DNA of 32,977 nt from UBA5078 sp041175045 (GTDB taxonomy: Bacteria > Pseudomonadota > Gammaproteobacteria > Pseudomonadales > Pseudohongiellaceae), in the NCBI GenBank assembly GCA_041175045.1, contig JBEDFR010000028.1, positions 1 through 32,977 of the forward strand, read 5' to 3'. The translations under genes and the position numbers were made by a program. The stretch's first letter is position 1; each line of letters starts with the position of its first letter. Under the pieces are notes generated by a model. That model was not told where the DNA came from, did not search any database, and saw only the letters and a list, made by a program, of their open reading frames with translations. Below, piece by piece: positions 16,969 to 25,800 of the stretch.

Positions 16969-17478
16969 ATGCACTTGCTGCCATTGAAGAAAATTGCCGA
17001 AGCCAGCCGCCGCATGCTGAAGCCGCTGTGCGCTCTGCTCCTGGTCCTGCTGTCCCCGCTGACCGTTGCACAGCACGTCATGACCATCAACTCCAACAGT
17101 GACGTCGTCACCGAAACAGCCCCGCCCGATGATGCGGTAATGCCGACAGCCCCCGCCGATCTGATGATGCGCTTCAGCACCTATGTGCGCCTGGTCAAAC
17201 TCGTACTGAAGGCACCGGGAGACAAGCCCGTCGATATCGGCTTTCGCTACCACCCGGAGGCCAGCCGCGTCTTTTTCTGGGATCTGCCAACGCTCCCGGC
17301 AGCGGATTACTACACCGTGGAGTGGGCTGCCATCGACCCGCTGAACTTCGTGGCTCGCGGCAGCTTCAACTTTTCCTTCGGTCCAGACGCCAGGCCGCCC
17401 TCCGAACTGATTCCTAAGGAAGAGGAACTCGCCCCCGTGATCGTGCCGGATTTCCGCATCATCGATCGGGGCTTCTAG
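16969..17478 (+). CDS. CopC-fold exported protein lacking the usual copper ligands
   Basis: The 169-residue product starts at an ATG preceded by AAGGAAG. It has a basic N-terminus and a hydrophobic signal (LKPLCALLLVLLSPLTVAQ) with cleavage near residue 34-35. The mature part follows the CopC/YobA pattern: an early His, Pro-rich turn, MRFSTYVRLVKLVLKAPGDK, a central strand region, LPAADYYTVEWAAID and GSFNFSF. CopC proteins bind copper in the periplasm. Here the Asp-x-His copper(II) ligands that normally follow the YxVxWxxxS strand are absent (ADYYTVEWAAIDPLNFVARG). Only His36, near the mature N-terminus, could correspond to a ligand. The C-terminal extension (SELIPKEEELAPVIVPDFRI) is unusual. 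Its 3' end overlaps the next gene tail-to-tail by 20 bases. Copper binding should not be assumed. Confidence 0.75.
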   Translation: MHLLPLKKIAEASRRMLKPLCALLLVLLSPLTVAQHVMTINSNSDVVTETAPPDDAVMPTAPADLMMRFSTYVRLVKLVLKAPGDKPVDIGFRYHPEASRVFFWDLPTLPAADYYTVEWAAIDPLNFVARGSFNFSFGPDARPPSELIPKEEELAPVIVPDFRIIDRGF

Positions 17479-17857
17479 CGTCGCCTTGCCGGCCACCTCG
17501 GGACGGGGCACGCGCTACGCGTCGCAAAGTCACCATGATGGCGCCTGTATTGCCATGGTCATGATCGAAATGCAGGATATCGCCACTCTTGACCCACCAG
17601 CTCAGTTGGCGGATCACTTCCTCACGAATCACCCCACGCCCCACGGCCAGACGCACGCCGCAGGCATGACTGCTCCGGCAGTCCTGCAAAGCCAGCGTCA
17701 GTTTATGCATGGCCTGGGCCACAGTTTCATGCTGATGGGCAATATCCCGATGCAACACAGAGCCATCCGTCTGCTCATGTAAAACAGCATCGCACTTCGG
17801 ACACTCCAACGCCCCCGCGGCTATCGGCATGCCGCAATGCAAACACTCTGCTGCCAT
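17459..17857 (-). CDS. Zinc-ribbon protein with an Smr-like domain
   Basis: The 132-residue product begins with a C4 zinc ribbon (CLHC, then CPKC within 20 residues). Residues about 35-112 follow the Smr pattern: DIAHQHETVAQAMHKLTLAL in place of the LDLHG strand and helix, then RLAVGRGVIREEVIRQLSWW where Smr proteins have H-G-x-G followed by a helix, then HFDHDHGNTGAIMVTLRR as the final strand. Smr domains are nucleic-acid-binding or nicking modules in the MutS2 and SmrA/B families. The usual histidine of the HGxG motif is replaced (VGRG), so activity may be altered. The ATG at 17857 has GGGGGA just upstream. Family assignment is by pattern only. Confidence 0.6.
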   Translation of the reverse strand: MAAECLHCGMPIAAGALECPKCDAVLHEQTDGSVLHRDIAHQHETVAQAMHKLTLALQDCRSSHACGVRLAVGRGVIREEVIRQLSWWVKSGDILHFDHDHGNTGAIMVTLRRVARAPSRGGRQGDARSPDR

Positions 17858-17922
17858 CCATCCCCCTTCAGCAAGCCCGAAAAAATTACCTCAGCGCCTG
17901 GCAGAAAGCCATAAAAAATCAA

Positions 17923-18135
17923 TTAATTCAAATATTTATATAAGTCTTGATCTGAGTGAAATTTTACCATACGGCCTCTTGCTTTATCGGATTTTAACTC
18001 CATAATTCGCAACGTGACGCGCTGGGCGGAATCTCTTGACAAAGTTGCAGGAAGCTCACATCGAATGCGCGTCTTGCCAGGCAATTCGATCGACACACAC
18101 TGATTGAGCGAGAGATTAATCACATGAAGAGTCAT
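17923..18135 (-). CDS. Small hypothetical protein, 70 residues
   Basis: The frame from the ATG at 18135 encodes MTLHVINLSLNQCVSIELPG, then a strand-rich middle (QRVTLRIMELKSDK) and the end FHSDQDLYKYLN. Alternating hydrophobic residues suggest a small beta-rich domain. I cannot assign a family. No ribosome site precedes the ATG, and this start codon overlaps the start of the divergent 91-residue gene (18124), so one of the two starts may be wrong. The local sequence is more AT-rich than the surroundings. It may be genuine but is uncertain. Confidence 0.4.
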   Translation of the reverse strand: MTLHVINLSLNQCVSIELPGKTRIRCELPATLSRDSAQRVTLRIMELKSDKARGRMVKFHSDQDLYKYLN

Positions 18136-18399
18136 CAATGGGATGATATCGCTGATAACTCCAAAGACTTTTTTGATTCGGCTGCCTTTATTCCCGAAAC
18201 CGAGATAGACGATGCCAATGACAAGCGTGTGCACAAGCGCCGCTTAACGGAGCTTCGTCGCCGGACGGAAGAACGTCTGGACTGGAAGCGCATGTATGGC
18301 GATCTGCAATTCGAGGAGGATGGTAACGATCTGAACTTCAAGGACAGCTACGAAGTCGACGATTACGACGATTACGACGAAAATCTCGACGACCACTGA
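18124..18399 (+). CDS. Small acidic protein, possibly PA3496-like
   Basis: The 91-residue product has a basic, helix-forming middle (KRVHKRRLTELRRRTEERLD, then WKRMYGDLQFEE). This recalls the short R-rich motif of the PA3496 family of small Pseudomonas proteins. Its C-terminal tail is highly acidic (DSYEVDDYDDYDENLDDH). The tail is encoded partly by a short 9-base tandem repeat (GATTACGAC at about 18361-18378), which may vary in number between strains. A weak GAGAG ribosome site precedes the ATG. Function is unknown; the family match is a suggestion only. Confidence 0.6.
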   Translation: MKSHQWDDIADNSKDFFDSAAFIPETEIDDANDKRVHKRRLTELRRRTEERLDWKRMYGDLQFEEDGNDLNFKDSYEVDDYDDYDENLDDH

Positions 18400-18445
18400 A
18401 TAGCCATACCCTCTGCCTCTTCCACTGACTCTTGCTCTGCCCGTG

Positions 18446-18464
18446 CCTCTGCCATCTGCAGAGG
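18446..18464. repeat. Hairpin, 7-bp perfect stem
   Basis: CCTCTGC (18446-18452) and GCAGAGG (18458-18464) enclose a CATCT loop about 45 bases after the stop of the 91-residue gene. It could be a terminator, though no T-run follows. Confidence 0.4.
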
Positions 18465-18611
18465 CCAGGCGTCGTGCCGTTCGCGTTCCAGCCCGGATCG
18501 GACGGATAAAGCACTACCCACTTCTATTCACCTTCCTGGACAAGTAGTGTACTGTTCAGAGCGAAGTGTTGCGGCACTGCAGTCATTCATCATCAGATCG
18601 GTTAATCAATC

Positions 18612-19370
18612 ATGACGTATTGTGTGGCAATCGCAGTCGATGCAGGCATGGTCTTTTGCTCTGATTCCCGCACCAATGCGGGCATCGACCAGGTCAGCAC
18701 CTACGGCAAGATGTACAGATTCGGGGTCGAGGGTCAGCGTCAATTTGTCATCCTGACAGCAGGCAACCTCGCCACCACTCAAGCCACCATCGCCCAGGTC
18801 AAGCGCGATATCAAAGAGCGCGCCAACGTGAGCCTGCTGACTGTGGAAACCGTCAGCGATGCCGCCGACTACCTTGGGGATGTCAGCCTGGCACAGCAGG
18901 AAAAACATGCCAAGCTGGGCAACACGTTCGAAGCGAGCTTCATCATTGGTGGCCAGATCGCCAATAGCAAACACCGCATCATGCTGGTCTACCCGCAGGG
19001 CAATCACATCACCAGTTCCAAGGACACACCCTTTCTGCAGATCGGCGAGAGCAAGTACGGCAAACCGATTCTTGACCGCATCCTGACGCCCGATCTAAAC
19101 CTGGACACCTGCGCTCTATGCGCCCTGGTGTCCATGGATTCGACCATGCGCAGCAATCTCAGCGTGGGCCCGCCCATCGAGACCCTGGTCTACCGCACCG
19201 ACACCCTGACACTCAACGAGCCGCTGCGCTTCGACGAAAACAGCGAATTCCTGCGCGAACTCAAGCGCAGCTGGGATCAGCGTCTGAAGGACGCGTTCAG
19301 GCAGATGCCCCCATTTGCGTGGGCATCGAGCTGGGATAAACCCGCTGATGAACGAAGCGGAGTTTCCTGA
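18612..19370 (+). CDS. anbu: Anbu, proteasome-related (HslV-like) peptidase
   Basis: The 252-residue product is an Ntn-hydrolase of the proteasome beta-subunit superfamily. The N-terminus MTYCVAIAVDAGMVFCSDSR puts Thr2 directly after the initiator Met, so removing Met would expose the catalytic threonine without a propeptide. Asp18 (CSDSRTNAG) and Lys33 (YGKMYRF) occupy the positions of the proteasome Asp17/Lys33 pair, and TAGNLATTQ matches the following strand and loop. Length fits Anbu, which is longer than HslV (about 175). Anbu genes typically neighbour ATP-grasp, alpha-E and transglutaminase genes, and all three follow here. Its natural substrate is not known. The last 74 bases overlap the metallopeptidase gene tail-to-tail. 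Confidence 0.93.
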   Translation: MTYCVAIAVDAGMVFCSDSRTNAGIDQVSTYGKMYRFGVEGQRQFVILTAGNLATTQATIAQVKRDIKERANVSLLTVETVSDAADYLGDVSLAQQEKHAKLGNTFEASFIIGGQIANSKHRIMLVYPQGNHITSSKDTPFLQIGESKYGKPILDRILTPDLNLDTCALCALVSMDSTMRSNLSVGPPIETLVYRTDTLTLNEPLRFDENSEFLRELKRSWDQRLKDAFRQMPPFAWASSWDKPADERSGVS

Positions 19371-20382
19371 GCGTCAGCGCGGAGTGGACGAATGGATAGG
19401 CATCCTCAAGCCCCATGCTGCGATTAAGGGCGTTCATGGCAACGGATACGCGTGACCATTGCCACAGACACCATTCGATGTCCGGCTTGCGCCGCAGGTC
19501 GATCATCCCACCAGGCACCAGACCATAGTTCGATGCGGTTTCCAGCGTGTCCATCATGTGCAGGTAATGTGCCCAGCACTCCGCCCAGTCCTCGAGAGGA
19601 TGCGCCTGAGCGTAGGCGCTGATCATGTCGGGCCGCGTCTGGGGTGGCGTGGGCTGCGCATAGTAGCGCTCCAGTGCGGCGCCGTAGTCCTGCCGCTCAT
19701 CTCCGAAGAGCGCCCTGAAGCCGCTCAGTTCTCCCTGCTTCACAACACACTGCTCGAAGAAGTAGTGTCCACTTTCATGTCGCAGATGACCGAGCGGAGT
19801 TCTGTAAGGCTCGCCCAGCCCCTGGCGCATCTTCTCGCGCTCGACATGGTCCGCCTCAACAAGGTTCACCGTGATCAGCCCTTGCCAGTGTCCGGTCAGC
19901 ACATGCTGTTCCAGCACATCAGGGTTGGAGCGCTGATCTTCGAGAAAGGAGAAGGCCAGTCCAGAACTCTGAGACTTAGCCTTGGAGACCACTGGCAGCC
20001 CCATGGCAAGCAGGGTGAACAGCAGACGACGTTTCGCCTGCTCAAGCCGCGCCCAGCGCTCGCGGCGCTCAGGCGCCCGCGCGCTCGACTCAAGACCCGG
20101 CACAATCCTGTTGAGCCGACAAGACAGGCAATACTCCTGATCCGCATCGCCAACGAGCCAGTTGCAGACGCCAAAGTCCAGATCATTGCGACAAAGACGG
20201 TAGCCCACTCCGTGATCGACACTGCACCAGCAGCCCTCTGTCAAACCAGGCTGCACTTGCAGGAACTCCAGCGCCAGCAATTCGCCGCGCACAGGATCAA
20301 AGCCCAGCCGACGTCCACAGGCAGTGCACAGGGTGTTCTCGAAGAACAGACCCTGGCCACAGACACAGGTGAAATTTCTCAT
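19297..20382 (-). CDS. Putative zinc-dependent metallopeptidase with N-terminal zinc ribbons
   Basis: The 361-residue product starts with two Cys-rich units: CVC with CTAC within the first 22 residues, and CLSC around residues 85-88 along with CWC near 51. It then has the zinc-peptidase motif HESGH at residues 202-206 (GHLRHESGHYFFE), with a likely third ligand or helper Glu in the later EDWAECWAHYLHMMDT helix. This matches the family usually annotated 'putative zinc-binding metallopeptidase' (DUF2248 type). It is the last gene of a minus-strand set: its ATG overlaps the alpha-E stop (ATGA), implying translational coupling. It lies tail-to-tail with Anbu. It probably acts in the cytoplasm, as no signal peptide is seen. 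The substrate is unknown. Confidence 0.88.
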   Translation of the reverse strand: MRNFTCVCGQGLFFENTLCTACGRRLGFDPVRGELLALEFLQVQPGLTEGCWCSVDHGVGYRLCRNDLDFGVCNWLVGDADQEYCLSCRLNRIVPGLESSARAPERRERWARLEQAKRRLLFTLLAMGLPVVSKAKSQSSGLAFSFLEDQRSNPDVLEQHVLTGHWQGLITVNLVEADHVEREKMRQGLGEPYRTPLGHLRHESGHYFFEQCVVKQGELSGFRALFGDERQDYGAALERYYAQPTPPQTRPDMISAYAQAHPLEDWAECWAHYLHMMDTLETASNYGLVPGGMIDLRRKPDIEWCLWQWSRVSVAMNALNRSMGLEDAYPFVHSALTLRKLRFVHQRVYPSSMPTQMGASA

Positions 20383-21347
20383 GGGGTCTGGTGCTGACCG
20401 CTGACCACTGGCAGGAACCAGGTCTGCGTGATGCGCGCATGCACTTCCGCAATCCGGATCTGCAGCAAATCGATATATTCGAGCAATCCCTGCTGCAGCA
20501 AGAGCGGGATATCTGCGTGATTCGCCATGTTCTGCACCCGAGTGACTTCCACCAGTGCAGCATCGTTGTTTGGCAATGCCTGGAGACCAGACTCGAGCTT
20601 GGCAAGACTATGCACGACGGAGCGCGGGAACTGGCGATCCTGCAGCAGGAAGGTCACCACATCCTCACCGTTCACTCGGTCGAGCACGTGCTGGCGATAC
20701 ATTTGATAGGCACTCAGCGAATTGAGGACCGCCATCCAGATCATGTTCTCGAATGGCTCGATCTGCTCCGACTTCACCCCCTCGGTGAGCCCAGGCAGCA
20801 AGGTGACAGAGCCGACATCGACAATGCGCGTCGTCATGTCGGCACGCTCCAGACTACGCGCGATGCGGATGAAATTGTAGCCGCTGTTGTGACTCATGGT
20901 GCCGGCAAACAGACCGGCAATCTGCTGGCAATGCGCGATGATCTGATTCAGCAAATGGTGCCTCGGTCCGCGGGCTACCCCCTTGCTGGCATTCTCCCTG
21001 GCGAACAGATACAGATTGTTGATCTGCTCCCAGGCTTCCGAAGGGATGATCTCGCGCGTGGTGCGTGCATTCTCGCGTGCCATCGACAGCGAACTGAGAA
21101 TGGAACTGAAGTTGCTCGTGTCAGACAGCAGAAAACGGATGACGGAGCGCTCGTCGGTCGCCTGATACTTGTCGGCAAATTCTGCGTGACTGCCAGTAAT
21201 ATCCACCAGCGTGTGCCAGCCTATTTTGGCTCCACGAGGGAGATCCAGCAGCAGAGTGGAATAGACGTTCAGAAGTCGCGCAGTGTTCTCGGCGCGCTCG
21301 AGATAGCGCCCCAGCCAGTAGATGCGTTCGGCAACCCGCGACAGCAT
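20379..21347 (-). CDS. Alpha-E domain protein
   Basis: The 322-residue product opens with MLSRVAERIYWLGRYLERAE, the characteristic start of alpha-E (DUF403) proteins, followed by an all-helical body (TREIIPSEAWEQINNLYLFA, SYNFIRIARSLERADMTTRI). Alpha-E proteins are predicted helical partners of circularly permuted ATP-grasp enzymes and are almost always encoded beside them. The start is 3 bases after the ATP-grasp stop with a good GAGGAG ribosome site inside the upstream gene, and its stop overlaps the metallopeptidase start. The three genes thus look like one tightly packed operon. The biochemical function is unknown. Confidence 0.93.
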   Translation of the reverse strand: MLSRVAERIYWLGRYLERAENTARLLNVYSTLLLDLPRGAKIGWHTLVDITGSHAEFADKYQATDERSVIRFLLSDTSNFSSILSSLSMARENARTTREIIPSEAWEQINNLYLFARENASKGVARGPRHHLLNQIIAHCQQIAGLFAGTMSHNSGYNFIRIARSLERADMTTRIVDVGSVTLLPGLTEGVKSEQIEPFENMIWMAVLNSLSAYQMYRQHVLDRVNGEDVVTFLLQDRQFPRSVVHSLAKLESGLQALPNNDAALVEVTRVQNMANHADIPLLLQQGLLEYIDLLQIRIAEVHARITQTWFLPVVSGQHQTP

Positions 21348-21350
21348 GGC

Positions 21351-22799
21351 TCAGCGCTCCTCTTCCGTGACGATCCAGGTATCCTTGCTGCCGCCGCCCT
21401 GAGAGGAATTGACGACATAGGACCCCTTCACCATCGCCACGCGTGTCAAGCCGCCAGGCGTCACATAGGTGTCGCTGCCCTGCAGGATGAACGGTCGCAG
21501 ATCGATGTGGCGCGGCTCGGCACCGCGCTCGCCCAGCACTGGGGCCGTCGAGAGAGAAATGAGCGGCTGCGCCATGTAATTGCGTGGATTGGCCTTGATG
21601 CGGCGAGCGAATTCCTCTCGCTCCTTCCTGCTGGCCTGCGGCCCCATCAACATGCCATAACCGCCGGACTCGTTCGCGGGCTTGACCACGAGCTTGTCGA
21701 GATTCTCCAGCACGTACTTGCACTGTTTCTCGTCAATGCAAAGATAGCTGGGGACATTCTCCAGAAGGGGCTCTTCGCCGAGGTAGTACTTGATCATGGC
21801 CGGTACATAGGTATAGATGACCTTGTCGTCAGCCACCCCGGCGCCTGGCGCATTCGCCAGTGCCACATTGCCCTTGAGCCAGGCGCGCATGAGACCTGGC
21901 ACCCCCAGCACTGAGTCGGGATGAAACACCTGCGGGTCGAGGAACATGTCATCGATGCGACGGTAGATCACATCCACCCGCGACAGCCCGTTGATCGTGC
22001 GCATGTAAACGCAGTCGTCCTCTACCACCAGATCACCACCCTCCACCAGTTCGGCACCCATGCGCTGCGCCAGGAAGGAATGTTCAAAATAGGCTGAATT
22101 GTAGATACCAGGCGTCAGCACCACGACCTCTGGGTAATCGAGCGGACGCGGTGAGGTCGCAGCCAGCATGTCGAAAAGTTGCGTGGTGTATTCCGTGATC
22201 GGGAGGATATTGTAGTTCTCGAACAACTCCGGAAAAACGCGCTTGGTGACCTTGCGATTCTCCAGCATGTAGGACACACCGGAGGGCACGCGCAGATTGT
22301 CCTCCAGCACGTAGAACTGTCCGTTTGTATCACGGATAAGGTCAGTGCCGCAGATATGCGCCCAGACATTGAAGCGCGGCTTCATGCCAACGCATTCCTT
22401 GCGGAAATTGGCGGACTTGGCAATGAGCTCCGCAGGCACGACCTTGTCTTTCAGAATCTTCTGTTCGTTGTAGACATCGTGAATGAAACAGTTCAGTGCG
22501 CGCAGGCGTTGCTCGAGACCTTTGCTTGTCGAGCGCCATTGTGTTTGCGTGATGATTCGGGGAATAATGTCGAACGGCCATTCGCGATCGATGTTTCCCG
22601 CTTCACTGTAAACGGTAAACGAAATCCCCATCGCCTTGATGGCAAGTTCGGCGGCGGTCTTGCGCTGCTGAAGCTCTTCGTTCTTGAGTGAACCGAGATA
22701 ACGGGCGAGGATGCGACCAGACCTTCGAGCATGTCCTGGCGAACTGATCAGCTCGTCATAGAACGCTCCGGGATCGTAGGTTTTCCAGTCTATACGCAT
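21351..22799 (-). CDS. Circularly permuted ATP-grasp protein (peptide-ligase type)
   Basis: The 482-residue product starts MRIDWKTYDPGAFYDELISS and contains the family motifs FNVWAHICGTDLIRDTNGQF, YVLEDNLRVPSGVSYMLENR (nucleotide-binding region), VVKPANESGGYGMLMGPQAS and the C-terminal RVAMVKGSYVVNSSQGGGSK. This is the circularly permuted ATP-grasp type 2 (DUF404/DUF407) family, predicted to ligate amino acids or peptides through acyl-phosphate intermediates. It heads the minus-strand set ATP-grasp, alpha-E, metallopeptidase. An AGGTGA ribosome site lies about 8 bases upstream. Only 19 bases separate its start from the start of the divergent transglutaminase gene. Confidence 0.94.
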   Translation of the reverse strand: MRIDWKTYDPGAFYDELISSPGHARRSGRILARYLGSLKNEELQQRKTAAELAIKAMGISFTVYSEAGNIDREWPFDIIPRIITQTQWRSTSKGLEQRLRALNCFIHDVYNEQKILKDKVVPAELIAKSANFRKECVGMKPRFNVWAHICGTDLIRDTNGQFYVLEDNLRVPSGVSYMLENRKVTKRVFPELFENYNILPITEYTTQLFDMLAATSPRPLDYPEVVVLTPGIYNSAYFEHSFLAQRMGAELVEGGDLVVEDDCVYMRTINGLSRVDVIYRRIDDMFLDPQVFHPDSVLGVPGLMRAWLKGNVALANAPGAGVADDKVIYTYVPAMIKYYLGEEPLLENVPSYLCIDEKQCKYVLENLDKLVVKPANESGGYGMLMGPQASRKEREEFARRIKANPRNYMAQPLISLSTAPVLGERGAEPRHIDLRPFILQGSDTYVTPGGLTRVAMVKGSYVVNSSQGGGSKDTWIVTEEER

Positions 22800-22818
22800 A
22801 TGCGAATCACCTTACCTT

Positions 22819-25800
22819 ATGACAATTAAAGTAGCAATACACCACCAGACGACGTACAAGTTCGATCGACTTGTACCGATTTTTCCACATGTGGTGAGAC
22901 TGCGACCTGCACCACATTGTCGCACGCCCATCAGTGCCTACTCGCTCAATATCGCGCCGACAACACATTTCATCAACTGGCAGCAGGACCCGTTTTCGAA
23001 TCACCTGGCACGACTCGTTTTTCCCGAACCTTCACGCGAACTTTCCATTACCGTCGAACTGATCGCGGACATGACCGTGATCAATCCCTTCGATTTTTTC
23101 GTCGAGCAAAGTGCTGAACACTTTCCATTCCAGTACGACGCGCAATTGTCACGTGATCTGGCACCTTATCTGGAAGTGGAGACACCAGGGCCCTTGATGC
23201 AGCAGTGGCTGCAGGGCGTGAACAAATCCCGCCAACCCATCGTGAGTTTCCTCACTGCAGAAAACTCCCGCACGCAGCGCGCCATCAATTACATCATCCG
23301 CATGGAACCGGGCGTGCAAAGTTGCGAGGAAACTCTGCAACGCAAACTGGGCTCCTGCCGCGACAGCGCCTGGCTGCTGGTACAGACACTGCGCCACATG
23401 GGACTCGCGGCACGCTTTGCTTCCGGTTATCTGGTGCAGTTGAGCGCTGACATTCGCGCCATGGACGGCCCCTCCGGCCCGGGCGAAGACTTCACCGATC
23501 TGCATGCCTGGACGGAAGTGTTCATTCCTGGCGCTGGCTGGATCGGCCTCGATCCGACTTCCGGCCTGCTGGCCGCGGAGGGGCATATCCCACTGGCGTG
23601 CACGCCCGATCCGATCAGTGCGGCACCGATTTCGGGTGCTACCGGCGTCTGCGAGGTCGAGTTCTTCCACGCGAACAGCGTCACCCGGATTCACGAAGAC
23701 CCGCGTGTCACCAAGCCCTATACCAGCGAGCAATGGCAGGCCATCGATGCGCTGGGTCTAAGCGTGGACGAGGAACTGGCTGCCAACGACGTGCGGCTGA
23801 CTGTCGGCGGCGAACCCACCTTCATTTCCATCGATGACATGCAGAGCGCGCAGTGGAACACCGCCGCCCTCGGCAAGGACAAGCGCCGGCTGGCCGGCGA
23901 GCTGCTGCTGGCGCTGAAGAAGCATTATGGACCCGAAGGTATAATTCACATCGGTCAGGGCAAGTGGTATCCCGGCGAGCCGCTGCCGCGCTGGGCACTG
24001 GGCCTGTTCTGGCGCACCGACGGCAAGGCGCTGTGGCACAACCCGCAACTGCTTGCCGATGATCGCATCCCCGGTCCCTGCGGCAATCGCCAGGCCGCCA
24101 GCTTCATCACTGCACTGGCACGACGGCTCGGCATCAGCCCGCGGTATGTGCTGCCCGCCTTCGAGAACAAGGACTATTACCTGCGCCGCGAAGCGGAACT
24201 GCCCGCCAATGTCAGCCTGTGGGACAACAAATTGCTCGACCCGCTGGAAAGCGCCCGCCTGAAACGCGTGTTCAGCCACGGCCTCGACAAGGAAACCGGC
24301 TATGTGTTACCGCTCGGCTCGACCGAACACGAGGGCGCCATTCGCTGGCTCAGCTCGCGCTGGTATTTCCGCAAGGAGAAACTCACGCTGATTCCCGGCG
24401 ACTCGCCTATCGGCCTGCGCCTGCCGCTCGACAGCCTGCCCTGGCAGGAGCCTGAAGGCCTGGCACAGGAACATGCACCTGACCCCTTCGCTCCACTGCC
24501 CGAGCTGCCCTACCCGCTGTTGCAGGAAGAGGACAACGAGGCTCTGGATGCCGGCGACTCCGGTGACGGTCGCATCTTCCACACAGCACTGTGCGCAGAG
24601 GTGCGCGATGGCCGCCTGCACCTGTTCCTGCCGCCTCAGACAGACCTCGAACGTTATGTGGCCCTGATCGCCGCCATTGAGGCGACGGCAGAGGCACTTA
24701 CCTGCCCCGTGGTGCTGGAAGGCTACGAACCACCGCGTGATCCGCGCCTGCAGAAGATGCAGATCACCCCGGACCCGGGCGTGATCGAAGTGAATGTGCA
24801 ACCGGCGTCGAGCTGGCCGGAGCTGACCCACATCGTGCACACGCTCTACGAACAGGCACGGCAGACGCGGCTTGGCACCGAGAAGTTCATGCTGGATGGA
24901 CGTCACACCGGCACCGGTGGTGGCAATCATGTGACACTCGGCGCTGCGAAGCCCGAAGACAGCCCCTTCCTGCGTCGCCCCGATCTGCTGGGCAGTCTGC
25001 TGCGCTTCTGGCAGAACCACCCCAGCCTGTCCTATCTGTTCTCCGGCCAGTTCATCGGCCCGACCAGCCAGGCGCCGCGTGTGGATGAAGCCCGCGACGA
25101 CAATCTCTACGAACTGGAGATCGCCCTGCAGCAGATCCAGAGCGAGACCACCGGGCAGTACTGGCTGGTCGACCGCATCCTGCGCAATTTCCTGGTGGAT
25201 CTCACCGGCAACACACACCGTGCCGAGTTCTGCATCGACAAGCTCTACTCGCCCGACAGCGCCAGCGGACGACTGGGTATCGTCGAGTTCCGCAATTTCG
25301 AGATGCCGCCGCACTGGCAGATGAGCGCGCTGCAGGTGCTGCTGCTGCGCACCCTGGTCGCCCATTTCTGGCAGAAGCCATACACACGAGCGCTGATCAA
25401 CTGGGGCACCGAACTGCATGACCGTTTCATGCTGCCGCACTTCGTGTGGGAGGACCTGGGCTGGGTGATCGACGATCTCGCGAAGGCGGGTTATCCCCTG
25501 CAGCTGGACTGGTTCGCACCCTTCCGGGAATTTCGCTTTCCGCACTGCGGCAGCATTCATGTGGCCGGCATCCAGCTGGAGCTGCACCGCGCCATCGAGC
25601 CCTGGCATGTGCTGGGCGAGGAGTCCACCGGGCAGGGCACGGCGCGCTACGTGGATTCATCGGTGGAGCGCCTGCAGATCCGCACGCGCAACATGACCGG
25701 CAACCGCTTCATCGTGACCTGCAATGGCCGCAAGGTGCCAATGCGCAGCACCGGTACCGAGGGCGAGTTCGTCGGGGGAATCCGATACAAGGCGTGGGCG

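Noticed and set aside
20391..21914. 507-residue plus-strand frame opposite alpha-E and ATP-grasp
   Set aside because: Shadow spanning the junction of two well-recognised minus-strand genes.
24307..25608. 433-residue minus-strand frame inside the transglutaminase gene
   Set aside because: Antisense shadow; the plus strand carries continuous DUF2126 sequence.
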